DNA of 64,000 nt from Chryseobacterium defluvii. GTDB lineage: Bacteria > Bacteroidota > Bacteroidia > Flavobacteriales > Weeksellaceae. This document shows, piece by piece, positions 60,942 to 64,000 of this stretch. How positions within the stretch are numbered: the stretch's first letter is position 1; the number at the start of each line of letters is the position of its first letter. The notes beneath the pieces are model-generated. The model saw only the letters and a program-made list of their open reading frames with translations, made no database searches and was not told the DNA's origin. The stretch lies in contig NZ_RBXB01000004.1 in the NCBI RefSeq assembly GCF_003634775.1, positions 86,210 through 150,209 on the forward strand, in the 5' to 3' direction. Both the position numbers and the translations under genes were made by a program.

Positions 60942-61440
60942 ATTAAATAAATAGGATGGTTTACATGTGATCAATAAACTTAATCCTGTAACAGGTCGGG
61001 TCCAGTGACACAGGTGATATTGAGAAGATTAAATCAAAAAACACCTTACTGCATTTACACTGCAGATATTGTGTTTTGTGTGATAAAACAAGGGTTTGTA
61101 TTAGTGAGTGTAAATGCAGTAAGGTGTTTTTTGATTTGACTTAATAGATTTGTTCCGGTTTTGATAGGTCAGGTTAAGTCTTTACTTCTTAAATTATTTA
61201 GTACAATAAAATTACACTTGATACCATTTTGTTTTAGATTTTTTTAGTTGGTTTGATAGTGTAGGGATTGATACTTAAATAAAAATGTAAAAGATACTAG
61301 TAATGTAGTAATGCTTTTTAGAAGTAAAATGGAGAATAATACGATTCTAAACCACAAATAATGATGAAATAGGTATAGTTCATAACATCCAATGGACTAT
61401 ACCATTTTAAAACAACATTAATTTTTAAATAATATAAGCC
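60942..61440. other. 499-bp intergenic region with inverted repeat IR-3
   Basis: No ORF of note is seen. It contains the 31-bp inverted repeat IR-3 and AT-rich sequence leading to the next surface gene. It may hold regulatory sequence, but no TAnnTTTG box was identified with confidence. Confidence 0.6.
61031..61137. repeat. Inverted-repeat element IR-3 (31-bp arms)
   Basis: Perfect 31-bp arms at 61031-61061 and 61107-61137 with a 45-base spacer. The inner part has ACTGCATTTACACT, one base from the core of IR-1 and IR-2. The spacer is too long for a normal terminator. Confidence 0.88.
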
Positions 61441-62412
61441 ATGAAAAATTTACCAGCTTTAGCATTATTCGCATTCTCAGGGTTTGGATATGCACAAACC
61501 GGGAATGTGGGCATCAATACCGTTCTGCCGGGAAGTACTCTTACGGTAAGCGGTTCTATAGCAGGGCAATATAAAAATGTTTCAGCTTCAACAACACTTG
61601 GGGTCAATGACTTTTATATGTCTTTTAACGGATCTTCTGCAGCAACATTTACTTTGCCTGCAGCAACGGCAGCCGCTCCTGCAGCAGGAAATATCCTGGG
61701 CAGAATATATTACTTTAAAAATGTAGGAACAGCCAATCTTACAATTGCAGCTAATGGGGCTGAACTTATTGATAACCAATCAGGAACAGGTGTTGCCGGT
61801 ATCTCTGTTACTCCGGGAGGGTATGCTATGCTTATTAGTAAAGGAACGGCAAGCGGAACAACCTGGGAAGTCTCCCTTTTAATTAATAAAACAACCCCTA
61901 CCATAGCAGCATTGGGAGCTACGGATACGTATAGTTTTACCGGAGCGGCTTTTACCAATTTTAATAGCAGTATTCCACAGGTTATCCCTTTTTCGGCGGG
62001 AGATATTATTGTAAACCAGGGAGGCTCTGCGGTTTGGAATGATGCCGGAGATTACTGGCAGATTTTGGAATCCGGGGTGTATAAAATTGAGGGGTATGCC
62101 TATTTTGGAAGTGGGGGTGTAACTTCAGGTACATACCAATGGTCGGGGATTAACCTGAATATTACTAAAAACGGAACATCTACCAGCAATATTATCGGAG
62201 GGAATAGGGCAAATATTATGAAAGACATTGCAGATGCTGCCAATACACCGATTACTGTGAATTGTATAGTGCATTTGAATGCCGGAGACAAGGTTTACCT
62301 CACTATGAATTGGGCATTCGCAAATAAACCTACTACAAGTGCAGATATTGGTATACCTGCATCTTTGAAAGAGAGCAGGAATTTTTCTCTTCAACAATTA
62401 TCAACACCTTAA
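61441..62412 (+). CDS. Secreted surface protein of unknown function
   Basis: A 323-residue protein with a signal peptide (residues 1-18, cut near GYAQ-T). Then TGNVGINTVLPGSTLTVSGS (the same family start as its neighbours), a beta-rich stretch with NILGRIYYFKNVGTANLTIA, and a C-terminal C1q- or tail-fibre-like domain (about 150-323) with YKIEGYAYFGSGG and VHLNAGDKVYLTMNWAF. It is likely displayed at the cell surface. Confidence 0.78.
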   Translation: MKNLPALALFAFSGFGYAQTGNVGINTVLPGSTLTVSGSIAGQYKNVSASTTLGVNDFYMSFNGSSAATFTLPAATAAAPAAGNILGRIYYFKNVGTANLTIAANGAELIDNQSGTGVAGISVTPGGYAMLISKGTASGTTWEVSLLINKTTPTIAALGATDTYSFTGAAFTNFNSSIPQVIPFSAGDIIVNQGGSAVWNDAGDYWQILESGVYKIEGYAYFGSGGVTSGTYQWSGINLNITKNGTSTSNIIGGNRANIMKDIADAANTPITVNCIVHLNAGDKVYLTMNWAFANKPTTSADIGIPASLKESRNFSLQQLSTP

Positions 62413-62802
62413 ACATTATGATATTAAAAAACACAAATGATGAAAAAATATAATGTACCAGACTGTCGCCAGGAGATTTCCTTCAGGATCAACTCAAGCC
62501 AACAGCTATGCCTATGCCAACACGTAGAAGCTTGTTATGGCTTATGAAAGCACCTCAGTTGATGAAAAAAGTTACTCTGTTCATTAATTATATGGGTGGA
62601 GATAGTTATTCTACCCAAAGCTGCTTTATGAACAAGCCTCATAACGGTAACAATTTTGGATTTAATTATGACCAAGCTCTGAGATCATCAGGTTATAACT
62701 TAATTTTTATTCTATGATATAAACTTTTCAATAAAAAGACCTTGTGTGGATATCGAAAATATTTTCACAATACAGGTTACATTAATTAAAAAAACATACA
62801 CA
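62413..62802. other. 390-bp region, possibly gene debris
   Basis: It contains a 69-codon frame (62508-62717) with no recognisable domain and poor composition for a real protein. Another frame here reads AYANT and AYESTSVDEKS, similar in style to surface proteins, but is broken by stops. I regard it as likely decayed remains of a surface gene. Confidence 0.45.
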
Positions 62803-63384
62803 ATGAAAAAAAATGCAATTATTTTAGGGGCAATTTTGGCCTCAGCGTTCTCGTTTGCCCAGGTCGGAATAAACACGACGACCCCTAATCCTGATGCTGC
62901 TTTAGACGTAGTATCCACCAACAAAGGTATTCTCAACACACGTATTGCCTTGAGCTCCACAACCAGTCCTTCACCTCTTAGCGCTCACGTAGCAGGAATG
63001 ATGGTGTATAATACGGCTACCGTATCAGACGTAACCCCCGGATTGTACTACAATGATGGTTCCAAATGGGTAAAAGCCGGAGGCGGTGCAGCGGCCAGTG
63101 CGACCATGAATGTTACCAATCAAACCGGGAACTATACAGCACTGCCGACTGATGATATTATTTTATACACCACTGCAGCCGGTCCGAATCCTGTTTTAAC
63201 CTTACCTACAACCGGGGTGCCTGTCGGTAAGAGAATATATGTCTCAGTTTTAGGAGCTGCTTCTGTGGAAATCAGTCCGTTACCAAGGGAAACAGCTAAT
63301 CAGCTATGCTATCCTGGACAGGGTAATATATTAATTTACACAGGGAATGCTGCTTCTCCATGGTCTCTTATATCAGGTTATTAA
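62803..63384 (+). CDS. Secreted surface protein of unknown function
   Basis: A 193-residue protein with signal peptide (residues 1-20, LASAFSFAQ), followed by VGINTTTPNPDAALDVVSTN, the family start seen in the neighbouring genes. After LSAHVAGMMVYNTATVSDVT and GLYYNDGSKWVKAGGG comes a beta-rich C-terminal domain with ILYTTAAGPNPVLTLPTTG. The ATG at 62803 gives the signal peptide at the N-terminus. Confidence 0.78.
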   Translation: MKKNAIILGAILASAFSFAQVGINTTTPNPDAALDVVSTNKGILNTRIALSSTTSPSPLSAHVAGMMVYNTATVSDVTPGLYYNDGSKWVKAGGGAAASATMNVTNQTGNYTALPTDDIILYTTAAGPNPVLTLPTTGVPVGKRIYVSVLGAASVEISPLPRETANQLCYPGQGNILIYTGNAASPWSLISGY

Positions 63385-63428
63385 TAAAAAAACACAACAA
63401 AAAACACAACAACAAAAAACACTTAAAG

Positions 63429-64000
63429 ATGAAGAAAGAAATCAGACAAATTATTTTAATCGCCGGGATAGTATGGGGCGGAATAGCCCAATCACAGATT
63501 AGAATAGCAAACAGCGCCACCAATATGGCTGTTTCCGGAAGTTCGGCATTTATAGATGCCTCTTCAAACCCTACCTACAATTCCTCTACGAATGTAGGGA
63601 AAGGACTTTTATATCCAAGAGTAGATCTTACTACTTTTACCTCATTCGGGGGGGTGCCGATAGGGATCCCTACCTCTTTTCCTACTTATTATGACGGCTT
63701 TGTGGTCTACAACACCAATGTGGGCGGAGTAGCAGGAGTAGGGACAACACAGGGAACATTAACCTCGGGATTCTGGTATTATGACAATAAATCAGGAACC
63801 ATCAACGGAGGAACATGGAAGCCTCTTAGCCCGGCAGCAGCAAGTACTCCTACAACGAATACTTTAACCAGCACAGCCAATATCCTGACTTCTACTATTA
63901 ACGGAGTGACAGCATCTGCACCTGTTATCAATACCAATGCCCTCTCCTTGTCGGGAAGCAGTTTGAGCAGTACTGTTAACGGGGTGGTGAGTAATGTGGT
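63429..64000 (+). CDS. Secreted surface protein, cut by window end
   Basis: At least 190 residues remain open at the window end. It begins MKKEIRQIILIAGIVWGGIA (signal peptide, cut near AQSQ), followed by MAVSGSSAFIDASSNPTYNS, then GLLYPRVDLTTFTSFG and a serine/threonine-rich stretch with NTLTSTANILTSTINGVTA and SSLSSTVNGVVSNVV, the beginning of the serine-threonine repeats seen in long flavobacterial adhesin-like proteins. The size of the complete protein cannot be told. Confidence 0.78.
   Translation, partial: MKKEIRQIILIAGIVWGGIAQSQIRIANSATNMAVSGSSAFIDASSNPTYNSSTNVGKGLLYPRVDLTTFTSFGGVPIGIPTSFPTYYDGFVVYNTNVGGVAGVGTTQGTLTSGFWYYDNKSGTINGGTWKPLSPAAASTPTTNTLTSTANILTSTINGVTASAPVINTNALSLSGSSLSSTVNGVVSNV

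Noticed and set aside
61031..61137. IR-3 as an ordinary intrinsic terminator
   Set aside because: The loop would be 45 bases and similar elements with the same spacer length exist twice nearby, which suggests a distinct element type.

Overview
The window looks like a chromosomal segment of a Bacteroidota bacterium of the Flavobacteriia, most likely Chryseobacterium or a close relative. The evidence is a low-GC, gene-dense layout, promoters with a TAnnTTTG -7 box, a type IX secretion gene (porZ), three tandem POT peptide transporters, and many genes of familiar Chryseobacterium type. This is inferred from content; no database search was possible.

The most unusual part is the first 6.2 kb, an RNA-centred locus. 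It opens with five tandem, divergent tRNA-like genes (anticodons Leu-UAG, Leu-UAA, Gln-CUG, Gln-UUG, Trp-CCA; 156-549). These run into a four-gene operon encoding a YkuK-type RNase H-fold protein, a small unknown protein, a cyclic-phosphate-processing receiver-like protein (cREC) and a calcineurin-like phosphoesterase, families linked to RNA repair. After a VOC-family gene on the other strand comes a Ro60/Rsr homologue (TROVE plus vWA, 3261-4778). Directly downstream lies a tandem array of nine Y-RNA-like units (4830-6136), ended by a strong terminator. Every unit has the same Ro-binding-type scaffold: outer stem, bulged U, a G-C and a covarying Y-R pair, an internal loop CGTA/GNNNNTT, an inner stem, and usually a YTTCG-type motif. 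Each displays a different insert: three circularly permuted tRNA cloverleaves opened at the anticodon loop, a T-arm/acceptor minihelix, an elbow-like module, and one module with a 19-nt exact copy of the universal 23S rRNA helix-69 segment (the I-CeuI core). A shared palindromic operator sits in front of the Ro60 gene and in front of unit 3. I read the locus as a Ro60 ribonucleoprotein with a library of tRNA and rRNA mimics, beside an RNA repair or tRNA-decoy operon.

6.2-18.7 kb: two HTH genes, a SulP anion transporter, an EF-G paralogue preceded by a 28-codon leader ORF and an attenuator hairpin, then a tellurite/stress (Ter) operon (HAD, PRTase, TerD, TelA, unknown, TerD, TerC) and a catalase-like protein. 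18.8-31.5 kb: a DoxX-like protein, a LytS/LytTR two-component pair, FKBP, a lipoprotein, an Rrf2-type regulator with paired operators flanking it and a Rossmann-fold target gene, an MBL-fold protein, an M23 peptidase, gpsA, mqo and small genes. 31.6-45.8 kb: an MGH1-like glycosidase, recO, porZ, a split 5'-nucleotidase, dapA, GNATs, an AraC-type regulator with a degenerate receiver, recG and a thioredoxin-like protein. 45.8-53.2 kb: three POT transporters and an S9 dipeptidyl peptidase, a peptide-use cluster.

53.4-64 kb: two tandem TPR-TM-LuxR-type regulators, then a run of secreted surface proteins that have been shuffled by duplication. It contains a truncated gene copy, a chimeric N-terminus, and three inverted-repeat elements sharing an ACTGCAWTTACACTG core. 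The last surface gene runs off the window end.
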